DNA of 64,000 bases from Prado023 sp963747335 (GTDB taxonomy: Bacteria; Actinomycetota; Actinomycetes; S36-B12; CAIYMF01): positions 1-64,000 of the forward strand of contig CAVVEV010000005.1 of NCBI GenBank assembly GCA_963747335.1, written 5' to 3'. Positions 26,055 through 34,623 of the stretch are shown one piece after another (positions within the stretch are counted from its first letter, which is position 1; every line of letters begins with the position of its first letter). The translations under genes were made by a program, and so were the position numbers. The notes under the pieces are model-generated. The model did not search any database. It was given only the letters and a program-made list of their open reading frames with translations, and had not been told where the DNA came from.

Positions 26055-26833
26055 CCACCGCCGCACAGGTCCCCGACTGGCTCGGCGTTGCCGCGTCAGT
26101 GCTGCTCGTGGCCATCGCGGTGGTCGCATCGCGGTGGGCCCGGCTGGGCCTGACGCGGGAACTGCTGTGGGCCGCGTTCCGGGCCTTCGTGCAACTGCTG
26201 GCCGTCGGAGCCCTGCTCACGATCCTGTTCACCCGCGCCGGTCTGCTCGGTGCCCTGGCCTGGGTTGCCGGGATGGTCGTGATCGCCGGATTCGTCGCCG
26301 CGGGACGGTCCAAGGAGCTTCCGAGGGGACGCCCCACCGCGTGGATCGCCGTCGGCGTCGGGGCGGCCACGACACTGGGGGTCCTGCTGGTGCTGGGCGT
26401 CATCGAGCCGGTGCCCTCGGTCGTGGTCCCGGTCGGGGGCATGGTCGTCAGCGGCGCGATGACGGCCACCAACCTCACGATGCGACGCCTGGCCGACATC
26501 GCCCACCAGCAGCGCCCCGACATCGAGTCACGCCTGGCCCTGGGCCTGACCGCGGACGAGGCGATGGCCCCGCACCTGCAGGGAGCGGTCAAGACCGCGC
26601 TGCTCCCAGCGATCGACTCCACGAAGGTGGTCGGCCTGATCGCCCTGCCCGGTGCCATGACCGGACTGATCCTGGCCGGAGTCGACCCCCTCGTCGCGAT
26701 CCGCTACCAGATCGTCGTCATGTACATGCTGCTCGCCGCCGCCGCCGTGAGTGCGATCGTGGCCGCGCGCCTCACCCGCAGGGCGCTGTTCGACGACGCC
26801 GACCGCCTCTACCGGGTCAAGCCCCCCGGATAG
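26051..26833 (+). CDS. FetB/UPF0014-type ABC permease
   Basis: 260 residues from ATG 26051. About six to seven hydrophobic segments (VAASVLLVAIAVVASRWARL, LLWAAFRAFVQLLAVGALL and others) and the conserved core VVVPVGGMVVSGAMTATNLT then IALPGAMTGLILAGVDP identify UPF0014. In E. coli the homologous pair exports iron and helps in oxidative stress. Operon with the ATPase by stop-start overlap. Because of the frameshift upstream it is also in frame with the ATPase. Confidence 0.85.
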   Translation: MTTAAQVPDWLGVAASVLLVAIAVVASRWARLGLTRELLWAAFRAFVQLLAVGALLTILFTRAGLLGALAWVAGMVVIAGFVAAGRSKELPRGRPTAWIAVGVGAATTLGVLLVLGVIEPVPSVVVPVGGMVVSGAMTATNLTMRRLADIAHQQRPDIESRLALGLTADEAMAPHLQGAVKTALLPAIDSTKVVGLIALPGAMTGLILAGVDPLVAIRYQIVVMYMLLAAAAVSAIVAARLTRRALFDDADRLYRVKPPG

Positions 26834-26888
26834 AGACCGTCACTGCGCGGCTGTCGGTGCGCGGCGCAGTCGTCAGGGTGCTGTGGCC

Positions 26889-27080
26889 ATGGAGCCGGGT
26901 GAGGTGACGAGGTCCGCTCTGGACGAGGCGGCAGCCATCGAGCGGGAGATGACCGACGACGAGCGGTTGGCCATGGTGATCAGTGCGATCGCCCACCCCG
27001 CCGCCATTCCCGCCCCCGCTCCCCCTGTGGACCTCGTACCGCACCCCCCCGCGCGGGCGACGGGTATGTCCTGGCTATAG
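26889..27080 (+). pseudogene. GH3 beta-glucosidase N-terminal fragment
   Basis: 63 codons from ATG 26889. EAAAIEREMTDDERLAMVIS resembles the start of glycoside hydrolase family 3 enzymes (xMTDDEKxxLxxS). Stop follows at 27080 before any catalytic motif. Either a relic or a small unrelated protein. Confidence 0.4.
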
Positions 27081-27090
27081 CCTTCTCCGG

Positions 27091-27130
27091 CGCCCCCTGG
27101 CCGTTGCTCCCCCGTCGCGGCCAGGGGGCG
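27091..27130 (+). terminator. perfect 13-bp hairpin with C-rich loop
   Basis: CGCCCCCTGGCCG (27091-27103) pairs with CGGCCAGGGGGCG (27118-27130). The 14-base loop TTGCTCCCCCGTCG is identical to the loop of a hairpin with a different stem at 61069-61110. Confidence 0.65.
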
Positions 27131-27177
27131 TACCCAACTCAGCCCCCCGCCCTTGAGAGACCCGTGGATCCCGGGCT

Positions 27178-27218
27178 CGGTGGGACGGACAGCACCCCCG
27201 TGGCTGTCCGTCCCACCG
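27178..27218 (+). terminator. perfect 16-bp hairpin with C-rich loop
   Basis: CGGTGGGACGGACAGC (27178-27193) pairs exactly with GCTGTCCGTCCCACCG (27203-27218) around ACCCCCGTG. It lies 47 bases after the previous hairpin and upstream of the LuxR gene at 27384. Terminator or part of a structured RNA. Confidence 0.6.
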
Positions 27219-27383
27219 GTCGCGTTCACATGGCCACGAACCTCCCGCGTGCCCGATCGTCGCGAGGCGGCGCTCGTGAGTCCCGCCCGGCAACACCTGC
27301 GCAGGGCATATCCGGGCTGTACCCTCCGATGCGTGGAGGATCCAGGACCGGGGGCTGGCCATGGACCCGCGCTGTCAGACTGG

Positions 27384-28124
27384 ATGGTCCTGGCCGATTC
27401 TTCGCTGGCAGCGTTCCTGCGGATGTTGGCCGACAACCCCGACCCCGACACGGTTGCCGCGTCCATCGCACAGGGAGTGCTGTCAGCGTTCCGGCCGATT
27501 GTCACCGCGCTCGGGTTCATCCACCTGGATCGCCAGGTCCTGGCGGTCGTCGGCGCCTTCGGGCGCGACCCCGAGATCCGGCACCTCTATGCGGCGGTGC
27601 CCCTGGACACCGACATACCGGCCACCGTGTGCTACCGCACGAACGCGATCGTGACCACACCGTCGGCTCGACTGGCCGTGGACTACCCCCTGGTCGCACC
27701 GTACGTGAACTCCGGCCAGGACCCACAGCACGGTGAGGCCACGGCGTTCCCGATCCGCTACCGCGGTGCCGTCATCGCCGTCCTGGGGCTGGAGTTCGAC
27801 CACCCCCAGGCCGAGCCGTGGTTCCTGCGCTCGGCGGTGTCGACCATCTCCGGCCCGCTGGCCATGTGGGCCGCGCTGCGAATGCACCTCGACGACAGTC
27901 CCGACACGTACTGGTCGCGACGCCCTGACCGGCCCCTGACCGTGACCGAACGCCAACAGCGGATCATCGCGCTCGTGCGGCAAGGCCGGACCAACCCACA
28001 GATCGCCACCGAGATCGGATTCTCGGTGCCCACCGTCAAGTCCGAACTCGCTCGAATCTCCGTGCTGCTGGGAGCCACGAGCCGCTCCGACCTCGCCGCG
28101 AAAGCTGCACGCGCCGGATTCTGA
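27384..28124 (+). CDS. GAF-like sensor and LuxR helix-turn-helix regulator
   Basis: About 246 residues from ATG 27384; GTG starts at 27275 or 27333 are possible, as no site is clear. The N-terminal 170 residues have a GAF-like pattern (TALGFIHLDRQVLAVVGAFG, EATAFPIRYRGAVIAVLGLE). The C-terminus is a LuxR helix-turn-helix (TVTERQQRIIALVRQGRTNP, FSVPTVKSELARISVLLGA). Likely a single-protein sensor-regulator for a small ligand. No partner kinase nearby. Two strong hairpins lie in its upstream region. Confidence 0.75.
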   Translation: MVLADSSLAAFLRMLADNPDPDTVAASIAQGVLSAFRPIVTALGFIHLDRQVLAVVGAFGRDPEIRHLYAAVPLDTDIPATVCYRTNAIVTTPSARLAVDYPLVAPYVNSGQDPQHGEATAFPIRYRGAVIAVLGLEFDHPQAEPWFLRSAVSTISGPLAMWAALRMHLDDSPDTYWSRRPDRPLTVTERQQRIIALVRQGRTNPQIATEIGFSVPTVKSELARISVLLGATSRSDLAAKAARAGF

Positions 28125-28216
28125 GCCGATCCGCCCCATGTCCTCGCCCACCAGGGCATCGTCGGCGCTCCTGGCCAGGCTGGGACCGGTCGGTCGACAC
28201 AGGCCCTCCGGGTGAG

Positions 28217-28235
28217 TAAGGTAAGCCTTTCCTTC
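28217..28235. promoter_or_regulatory. DtxR/IdeR-like iron box
   Basis: TAAGGTAAGCCTTTCCTTC agrees with the DtxR/IdeR consensus (TTAGGTTAGGCTAACCTAA family) at about 14 of 19 positions. It is centred about 30 bases before the start at 28256. No iron regulator gene is in the window. Confidence 0.4.
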
Positions 28236-28255
28236 TCCTAGAGACGAGATGTGCC

Positions 28256-28531
28256 ATGAGTACACTCCTGATGAAGCACCAAGTCGCCGACTTCGACGCC
28301 TGGTTCGCCGGCTTCAGCTCCCACGAGGACCTGCGGACGAGCCACGGGGCGACCTCCCACCGCGTGTTCCAGGACGGCCACACGGTCGTGGTCTCGGTCG
28401 ACTTCCCCGATGGGGCAAGCATCGCGGCGTTCCGATCCGATCCGGCACTCGCTGAGGCCATGAAGCAGGCTGGTGTCATCAGCGTCCCCGAGGTCGACAT
28501 CCTCACGGAAGTGGACACACGCACCTACTGA
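28256..28531 (+). CDS. dimeric alpha/beta-barrel (ABM-like) small protein
   Basis: 91 residues from ATG 28256. HQVADFDAWFAGFSSHEDLR, HRVFQDGHTVVVSVDFPD and AFRSDPALAEAMKQAGV match the ferredoxin-like dimeric barrel of antibiotic-biosynthesis-monooxygenase relatives. No firm catalytic residues. The DtxR-like box upstream would link it to iron supply, by inference. Confidence 0.65.
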   Translation: MSTLLMKHQVADFDAWFAGFSSHEDLRTSHGATSHRVFQDGHTVVVSVDFPDGASIAAFRSDPALAEAMKQAGVISVPEVDILTEVDTRTY

Positions 28532-28583
28532 TCCGAGGCGTTTCCGAGCAACGGCCTCCGAGGACGAGCAGACGAGGTGTGCC

Positions 28584-28698
28584 ATGACCGTGGTTGATCG
28601 GGTCTCTGAGTTCCATCGCCTGCACTCCTCCGGCTGCTTCGTGATGCCCAACCTGTCGGACGCGGGCAGCGCGCGAGCCCTGGAGCAGTTGGGCTGGC
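28584..28698 (+). pseudogene. isocitrate lyase/PEP mutase family protein, cut by the IS element
   Basis: ATG 28584 with GAGG upstream. FHRLHSSGCFVMPNLSDAGS then ARALEQLGW is the N-terminal strand of ICL/PEP-mutase-type enzymes (the PNxxDAGSA signature). The insertion element begins at 28699 and the rest of the gene is not found on the far side, so sequence was lost as well as interrupted. Confidence 0.7.
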
Positions 28699-29804
28699 TG
28701 TGATGTCCAGGCAGGTTGTTCAGTCGGCTGATCGGTGGTTTGCCTCCGATGGCGCTGTGGTGCCGGTGGTGATTGTAGGTGTGGAGCCACCCGGGTAGGG
28801 CTTCTCGGCGGGCGGCCTCGGTGTCGTAGTAGCGGGCGTAGGCCCAGCCGTCGGCCAGGGTGCGGTGGAACCGCTCGATCTTGCCGTTGGTCTGGGGTCG
28901 GTAGGGGCGGGTCTTCTTGACGGCGATGCCTAGGTCGGCGCAGGCCTTGGACCAGTCGCGGGACTTGTAGGCCGAGCCGTTGTCGGACAGGACTCGTTCG
29001 ACAGTGACGCCTTGTTCGGCGTACCAGGCCACGGCTCGGCGCAGGACCCCGATGGCGGTGTCGGCGGTCTCGTTGGCGCAGATCTCGGCATAGGCCACGC
29101 GGGAGTGGTCATCGATCACGGTGTGGACGTAGCCGATGCCCAGTCGCGGTTCGCTGGTCTTGGAACGCACCCCGGTCCGGTGTGCGGTGCCCGCCCGGTT
29201 CTTCTTGCCTTGTTGGCGGCCGACGAACCGGTGCCCGCCGCCGTCGGGGATGTTGCCGAACTTGGTCACATCGACGTGGATCAGCGACCCCGGGTAGGAG
29301 TGTTCGTAGCGCCGGATCGGTTCACAGGTGACCCGGTCGATGTACTCAGGCGGTTGATCCGGCAGCGCACCAACACCGCATGCGCGGTGCTGGCCGCGAT
29401 CCCCAGTTCACCGGCGATCTGGACCGGCCCGAGGCGGCGACGCCACCGCAGCCGGACGATCTGGCGCTTGAGGTGTTCGGGGGTCTTGTTCGGGCTCGAG
29501 TGCGGCCGGCTGGACCGGTCGAGCATGCCAACTCGGCCCTCAGCCCGGTACCGGTCGGCCGACTTGCGGGCAGTGCGCGGGGAGACCATGAACATCTTCG
29601 CCGCCGTCGACACGGTCCAGCGGTCTTCGACGATCAACCGGGCAAGGCGCAGACGTGCGACTGGGGTCAGAGCAGCGTTAGCGTGGGACATGAAGGCCTC
29701 CTGTTGGTGAAGCGGTTCCTTAAACCACCTCCACTTCACAACCGGAGGCCTTCGTCATCCAGTCAATTCAGCCCGTGTCGAGAACAACGTCCTTGGACAT
29801 CACA
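28699..29804. mobile_element. IS481-type insertion sequence
   Basis: Imperfect terminal inverted repeats start TGTGATGTCCA at both ends (28699 onward, and complement from 29804), agreeing again at GTTGTTC further in. Length 1106. The flanks are GCTGGC on the left and GCTAGC on the right, a possible 6-base target duplication with one change. It carries one transposase gene on the minus strand. Confidence 0.8.
28705..29691 (-). pseudogene. IS481-family transposase, frameshifted
   Basis: ATG 29691 starts the helix-turn-helix part (ARLRLARLIVEDRWTVSTAA, SRPHSSPNKTPEHLKRQIV). Near 29345 a base is missing; the sequence resumes in another frame as YIDRVTCEPIRRYEHSYPGS and LIHVDVTKFGNIPDGGGHRF. The DDE core follows: VHTVIDDHSRVAYAE, VERVLSDNGSAYKS, RPYRPQTNGKIERFHRTLAD. 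The frame has no stop inside the element and runs into host DNA to 28238. Probably inactive. Confidence 0.8.
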
Positions 29805-29810
29805 GCTAGC

Positions 29811-30533
29811 TCACGCGGCGGCGGTCGACCCGACGGGCTCCGGCACGACGGCACGCTGCTGGGAATGCGCGGCCGACCGCAGCATGGCGATCCCGAGCCA
29901 CCCGAACCACACGATCATGAGCAGTTCGTACACGACCTCGAGCATGCTGAGCGCCGGCAGGGTGGAGAGGATTCCGGCAGTTCCGATGCCTGCGCCCAGC
30001 CAGTTCAGGGCGGTGGGGAACTCCGTGGCGCGAAGTGCCGCCGCGCTCACCAGCAGGACCCACACTCCGCCGACGAGCTGCCCACCGGATCCGCCGAGGG
30101 CCAGGGCCACGGACTCGATCACCTGCCATGCCGACACGGCCTGCTCGGGCGCCGTCGCGAAGAGCCGGACCACGACGTCCATCCCATAGTTGAACACCTG
30201 GACGCTGGCCAGCAGGAGGCCGGCGTGGATGACCCCCACGGCTGCGGCCGACTGCGCCGTCCCCGGGCAGCGGTCCTTCAGGCGTTGGTAGGTCGCCACT
30301 GTCACGACGATCATCGCGAGCGCGACGAATTGGAAGCAGACGACGTGCATCAGGTACATGCTGGTGAGGTTGTCCTCGAGCAGGGCGACCTTGCTGACCG
30401 GGTCGGTCGCGCTGGGGTAGTCCACGAGCAGGACGAAGTAGGGAATCGCTGCGAGGTAGGCCACGGCGACGTACATCGCCGCAACGCCGCCTGCCCGTTG
30501 CAACCCCGCTGCGGGATCTCTGCGCGTGTTCAT
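29811..30533 (-). CDS. polytopic membrane protein, DUF4386-operon partner
   Basis: 240 residues from ATG 30533. Six or so hydrophobic segments (VAYLAAIPYFVLLVDYP, VCFQFVALAMIVVTVATY, SVALALGGSGGQLVGGVWVL, LLMIVWFGWLGIAML). Stop and start with the neighbour at 30535 are almost touching, so it belongs to a three-gene operon. It may be a diverged DUF4386 relative. Function unknown. The insertion element ends 6 bases after its stop. Confidence 0.7.
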   Translation of the reverse strand: MNTRRDPAAGLQRAGGVAAMYVAVAYLAAIPYFVLLVDYPSATDPVSKVALLEDNLTSMYLMHVVCFQFVALAMIVVTVATYQRLKDRCPGTAQSAAAVGVIHAGLLLASVQVFNYGMDVVVRLFATAPEQAVSAWQVIESVALALGGSGGQLVGGVWVLLVSAAALRATEFPTALNWLGAGIGTAGILSTLPALSMLEVVYELLMIVWFGWLGIAMLRSAAHSQQRAVVPEPVGSTAAA

Positions 30534-30534
30534 G

Positions 30535-31287
30535 TCACGCCCCCAGACGGGCGACGCCGCCCACTGCCGGTGCTGGTGGTGGCGCCGAGCGGGTGAAGCC
30601 CTTGGCGATCAACCACACCGCCAGGACCATCTCCTGAAGCGCGATCGGGGCCGCAAGCAGCTGCAGCGGGACCGCCGACTCGACGCCGAGGAGTTCGGCG
30701 CCGGCATAGGCCAGAAGGAGCACGCCTCCGACCAGGCCCCACAGCGACAACCAGGCCGGGACCAGCCGCGACCGGTGCAGCACAGTGTTGAGGATCACCG
30801 CGCTCACGCCGAACAGGGGCATGGTCCCCACGAAGTAGGTCCACTCCCGTGCCGACAGCAGCACGCTGCCCACCGGTTCGACCCCGACCGCAGTGGCACT
30901 GCCCGAGTCCTGACCCAGTGCAAGCACCAGCAGCACGGTGGTTGAGGCCATCAGGATGAAGGCGGCCTCCAGCGTGCGCACGGCGACGTACCCGACGGCC
31001 AACCCCTCCCCGTGCGGCCTGAGAACCGGCAGCAGCAGCGCGGCGATTCCGATGACTGACAGCGCGAGGATGAACTCCAGCGCCACGCCCACCACGACCT
31101 GGCCCTGGTGGGACGCCGCGTGGACGTAGTAGTCCGAGGCGTCGAGCGACTGCATGACCAGCCCACCACCGATGATCGCGGTCACGGTGGCCACGATGAA
31201 CAGGACCCCGACAACCCTGGCGGTCGTCCGGTGCCTCACCCCTTCGACCAGCGTCAGCCCGGTGGTGCTCAACGTCGATGTCGCCAT
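30535..31287 (-). CDS. DUF4386 membrane protein
   Basis: 250 residues from ATG 31287. Starts with basic residues and ARVVGVLFIVATVTAIIGGG; further helices contain PVLRPHGEGLAVGYVAVRTLEAAFIL and FGVSAVILNTVLHRSRLVPA, the usual DUF4386 pattern. The family is often placed beside MalT-like LuxR regulators, as here (31738). No transport or enzymatic role is established. Confidence 0.8.
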   Translation of the reverse strand: MATSTLSTTGLTLVEGVRHRTTARVVGVLFIVATVTAIIGGGLVMQSLDASDYYVHAASHQGQVVVGVALEFILALSVIGIAALLLPVLRPHGEGLAVGYVAVRTLEAAFILMASTTVLLVLALGQDSGSATAVGVEPVGSVLLSAREWTYFVGTMPLFGVSAVILNTVLHRSRLVPAWLSLWGLVGGVLLLAYAGAELLGVESAVPLQLLAAPIALQEMVLAVWLIAKGFTRSAPPPAPAVGGVARLGA

Positions 31288-31288
31288 G

Positions 31289-31621
31289 TCAATCCTCTCC
31301 TCTCTCGTTCATCCCTTGGTCGAGCTCTGCGTTGGCTTCCAGGCGATTGATCGAGACGAGGGTCACGCCCAGATCGCGGATCCGCCGCAGCAGCCCGTGC
31401 AACGCGGACTGGTCGGCGACGCTCCCGGTCAGGAGGGTGTCGCCGTTGTCGTCCCAGGTGATCGCCAGCCCGTCGAACCAGTCCGACCACAGGTGGCCCA
31501 GTTGTCCGCGGAGCCTGATCTGGTAGACCGTGGATCCGATCAGGTCCGCGGCGGGTCCTGCACGCTGCGTCACGTCGTCACGCTCTCGCCCTGGCCGCCC
31601 GGTCTCGGAGGGCGGCTCCAC
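31289..31621 (-). CDS. conserved small protein of the DUF4386 operon
   Basis: 110 residues from GTG 31621, or about 94 from GTG 31573; neither has a strong ribosome site. The conserved part is YQIRLRGQLGHLWSDWFDGL then ITWDDNGDTLLTGSVADQSA and LHGLLRRIRDLGVTLVSIN. Proteins of this sort accompany DUF4386 genes. Function unknown. First gene of the operon, with 12-base direct repeats upstream. Confidence 0.65.
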   Translation of the reverse strand: MEPPSETGRPGRERDDVTQRAGPAADLIGSTVYQIRLRGQLGHLWSDWFDGLAITWDDNGDTLLTGSVADQSALHGLLRRIRDLGVTLVSINRLEANAELDQGMNERGED

Positions 31622-31660
31622 GACCAGCGTGTCAGCGGGCGCCGTGCCCGGTCATCGTTC

Positions 31661-31696
31661 CCGGGGACTAATCCGGGGACCAATCCAGGGACTGCT
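31661..31696. repeat. three phased 12-bp direct repeats
   Basis: CCGGGGACTAAT, CCGGGGACCAAT and CCAGGGACTGCT follow each other without gaps, 40 bases upstream of the DUF4386 operon and beside the MalT-like regulator gene. Direct repeats with GGGGA are what MalT-type regulators bind. Confidence 0.5.
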
Positions 31697-31737
31697 CGAC
31701 AGGCTCCTCCCCAACCCTGAGGGCCTGGTCGGGCGGG

Positions 31738-34467
31738 TCACCGCGGGGGCAGGATCCCCAGCTGCTGGGCCCTGGCCACCGCCCCGGTACGGCTGTGCAC
31801 CTCGAGCTTGTCGTAGATGGTGCGGGCATGGGCCTTGACGGTGTACTTCGAGAGGTACAGGCGGGTGGCGATCTCCTGGTTGGACAACCCCGCCGCGATG
31901 TATCGCAGCACCTCGACCTCGCGTGCGCTCAAGGGCGGGGATGCCCCCACGGCTCCTGCGTGAGAAGGGCCCGCACCATCCCCGGATTCCGGGAAGGCAG
32001 CCAGCACGCGGGTCGCACTCTCCGGCGTCGCGCCCCGGGCGACCACCTCGCGGAGCAGGCCAGCCAATGGCTGGCCCTGGTCGACGAAGACCTGGACGTA
32101 GCCCTCCGCCTCGCCGAGAGCCAGCGCCCGCTCCAGCGCCGCCAAGGCCTGCGGCCCACAGCCGCGCGCGTCGTGGGCGACCGCCTGGACCACCAAGATC
32201 TCGATCGCACTGCCCACCCGTGCGCCATCCAACGCCGCCGGCAGGAGCCGGTCGAGCAGTGCCAGCGCATCGTCAGTCGCTGCGGGGCCATCCCCACGCC
32301 GTGCGTCAGCGATCAGGATCCGGGCCCACGTGAGGTGCTCGTACTCATGCAGGAAGTCCAGGTCATCGTCGATGGACAGCCCACGCTCCCGCGCCCAGGA
32401 CAGTGCGTCACCCACCCGGCCCTGACCGGCCCAGATGCGGGCCCGCATCGCCGCGACCGGCCGCAGGTCCGGCATGGGCGTCCTGATGTACAGCCGCTCG
32501 GCCTCGGCCAGGAATCCCAGCGCTCCCCGCGGATCACCCTGCGCCCACCGCAGCTGAGCCTGGGCAACCTGCCAGCGGTACCGCCACACCGGCATCTCCC
32601 GGAGCTGCCCGAACTGCCCGCTCTGCGTCAGATGCTCGGCCGCCGCCGCCAGGTCACCACGGGCCAGGTCCAACTCAGCCCAGGCCCGATACAGCTCGGC
32701 CATCTCCGGCGGCGGGGGGACCTCCCGCTCCGTCACGAGGGCCCGCAGCTGCTCCACGGTGTCCACCGCCCGCCGCAGATGACCCAAAGTGGTTCTGACA
32801 TCGGCCAGCAGGCCCACGGTGTCGATGGCATTCGCGATGTCCCCGGCCGCGAGGAGCCGGGTGGTGACCGCCGAGAAGACGCGGTCCACCTCCTCGAGGT
32901 CCCCGCGCGCCAGGGACGCCATGCCCAGCAGCGCCGTCGCCTGGTCGCGGCGCGCAGGCTCCGCGTCCGGCACCAGCTCGAGGGCGCGGCGCGCATGGCT
33001 CACCGTGGCGGCCGTGTCACCCCGCGCCTGCGCCATGTACCCACGGGCAACCGCGATCCTGGCCAGCAACGACCGACGATCCTCTGACTTCACCGGCCCG
33101 GAGCCGGACGGCGCCTGCCCCGCCCGGGGCGACTCCGTGGCCAGCAGCCGTTCGGCGTCGGCAACATAGGTTCCGGCGGTGTCGAGGTCACCCCGGCCCA
33201 GCAGGGCGTACGCGAACCACACGGCCAGCGCGGGCCGCGCGCGGACCAGTCCGTCCGGCAGCGCCTGCGCGTAGGTGAACCACGCCCCGACGTGGGAGCC
33301 GTCCTCGACCGCCTCCCCCGCCCGCTCGAGCAGATCGGCGGCCCGCTCGTACTCGTCAGCGGCCAGGGCGTGCCCGACGGCCTCGGAGTTCATCCCGTTC
33401 GCCGCGAACCAGTCACTGGCCCGCCGGTGCAGCACGCCCACCTGATCGGGGTGCTCAGCGTGCAGGCGCACCCGCAGCACCTCGGAGAAGAGGTGGTGGT
33501 AGCGATACCAGTGCCGCCGGTCATCAAGGGCGACGAGGAACAGGTTGGCCCGCTCCAAGCGCTCGAGCATCAGGCCGCTGTCCTGCTGACCGGTGACCAC
33601 CTCGCACAGGTCAGCCCTCATCCGGTCCAGGATGGAGGTCTGCACCAGGAAGGCGCGTTCCGGCTCAGACAGGTGTGCCAGGACCTCCTCCATCAGGTAG
33701 TCGAACACGAACCTGTGACTGCCGGCGAAACTGCGAACCGCCTCAGCCGGATCTGGCCGCCCCTGCAGGTGCAGGCCGGCCAGCTGCAAGCCCGCGATCC
33801 ACCCCTCCGTGCGTGCCTCGAGCGACGCGACCTCCTCCGGGCGCAGGTCCAGGCCCATCACCGCGCGCAGGAACTCCGTCGTCTCGGCCAGCGTGAAGCG
33901 CAGGTCCGCGGCACGAAGCTCGCTCAACACACCCCGGGCACGCCACCGGGCAAGAGGCATTCGCGGGTCCTCCCGGGTGGCGATCACCATGTGCAACTGC
34001 GGCGGCAGGTGCTCGACCAGGAACACCACGGCCTGATCCACCTCCTCGGAGTCGATGACATGAAAGTCATCGAGCACCAGGATCACCTCGTGCGGGAGCT
34101 CCGCCGTCTCGTTGAGCACAGTGGTGAGCACCTCGTCCGTCGGGACCGGCTGGGCGGAGCGGAGCCTGACCAGCATCTGCTCGCCGACCTGCGACGACGT
34201 CGTGCGCAGCGCGAGCACCAGATCGGTCAGGAACCTGGCGAGGTCGCTGTCACCCTCATCCAGGGACAGCCACGCCACGCCCACGTCACGGTCACCGCGC
34301 GGGCCTGCCGCCACCCAGTCGCAGATCACCGTCGTCTTGCCGAAGCCTGCCGGCGCCGAGACCACAACCAGGCCACCCCGGCACCCCTCGTCCAACCGGG
34401 CCGTCAGCCGGGGCCGCGCGACCACATTCGGCCGCCGGCGTGGCACATGCACCTTGGTATCGAGCAC
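31738..34467 (-). CDS. MalT-type LuxR transcriptional regulator (STAND ATPase)
   Basis: 909 residues from GTG 34467, with GAGGGG about 9 bases upstream. TKVHVPRRRPNVVARPRLTA at the N-terminus is the MalT/AcoK-type start. Walker A SAPAGFGKTT (about 38-47), Walker B VILVLDDFHVID, a TPR-like superhelix (about 350-830), and a C-terminal LuxR motif (LSAREVEVLRYIAAGLSNQE, YLSKYTVKAHARTIYDKLEV). Probably controls the DUF4386 operon just downstream. Inducer unknown. Confidence 0.88.
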   Translation of the reverse strand: MLDTKVHVPRRRPNVVARPRLTARLDEGCRGGLVVVSAPAGFGKTTVICDWVAAGPRGDRDVGVAWLSLDEGDSDLARFLTDLVLALRTTSSQVGEQMLVRLRSAQPVPTDEVLTTVLNETAELPHEVILVLDDFHVIDSEEVDQAVVFLVEHLPPQLHMVIATREDPRMPLARWRARGVLSELRAADLRFTLAETTEFLRAVMGLDLRPEEVASLEARTEGWIAGLQLAGLHLQGRPDPAEAVRSFAGSHRFVFDYLMEEVLAHLSEPERAFLVQTSILDRMRADLCEVVTGQQDSGLMLERLERANLFLVALDDRRHWYRYHHLFSEVLRVRLHAEHPDQVGVLHRRASDWFAANGMNSEAVGHALAADEYERAADLLERAGEAVEDGSHVGAWFTYAQALPDGLVRARPALAVWFAYALLGRGDLDTAGTYVADAERLLATESPRAGQAPSGSGPVKSEDRRSLLARIAVARGYMAQARGDTAATVSHARRALELVPDAEPARRDQATALLGMASLARGDLEEVDRVFSAVTTRLLAAGDIANAIDTVGLLADVRTTLGHLRRAVDTVEQLRALVTEREVPPPPEMAELYRAWAELDLARGDLAAAAEHLTQSGQFGQLREMPVWRYRWQVAQAQLRWAQGDPRGALGFLAEAERLYIRTPMPDLRPVAAMRARIWAGQGRVGDALSWARERGLSIDDDLDFLHEYEHLTWARILIADARRGDGPAATDDALALLDRLLPAALDGARVGSAIEILVVQAVAHDARGCGPQALAALERALALGEAEGYVQVFVDQGQPLAGLLREVVARGATPESATRVLAAFPESGDGAGPSHAGAVGASPPLSAREVEVLRYIAAGLSNQEIATRLYLSKYTVKAHARTIYDKLEVHSRTGAVARAQQLGILPPR

Positions 34468-34623
34468 CAGCGAGGTCCCCTCGATCAGCGCAGCCCCACC
34501 CCGTACGAGGCCTTCCGATCATGCCACCATCCCCACGTGCCAGTCCGCCGCACCAGCCCTCACGCCCAGACCCCACCGCGTCCACCAGCCCGGTCTCGAC
34601 CAGGAGGGCGTTAGCATCGCGGA

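Noticed and set aside
27178..27218. Insertion-sequence terminal repeats
   Set aside because: Arms are only 9 bases apart and no transposase lies nearby, so a hairpin is the better reading.
31661..31696. DosR-type box
   Set aside because: GGGACTA resembles a DosR half-site, but the partner half-site (AGTCCC) is missing; the sequence is better described as direct repeats.
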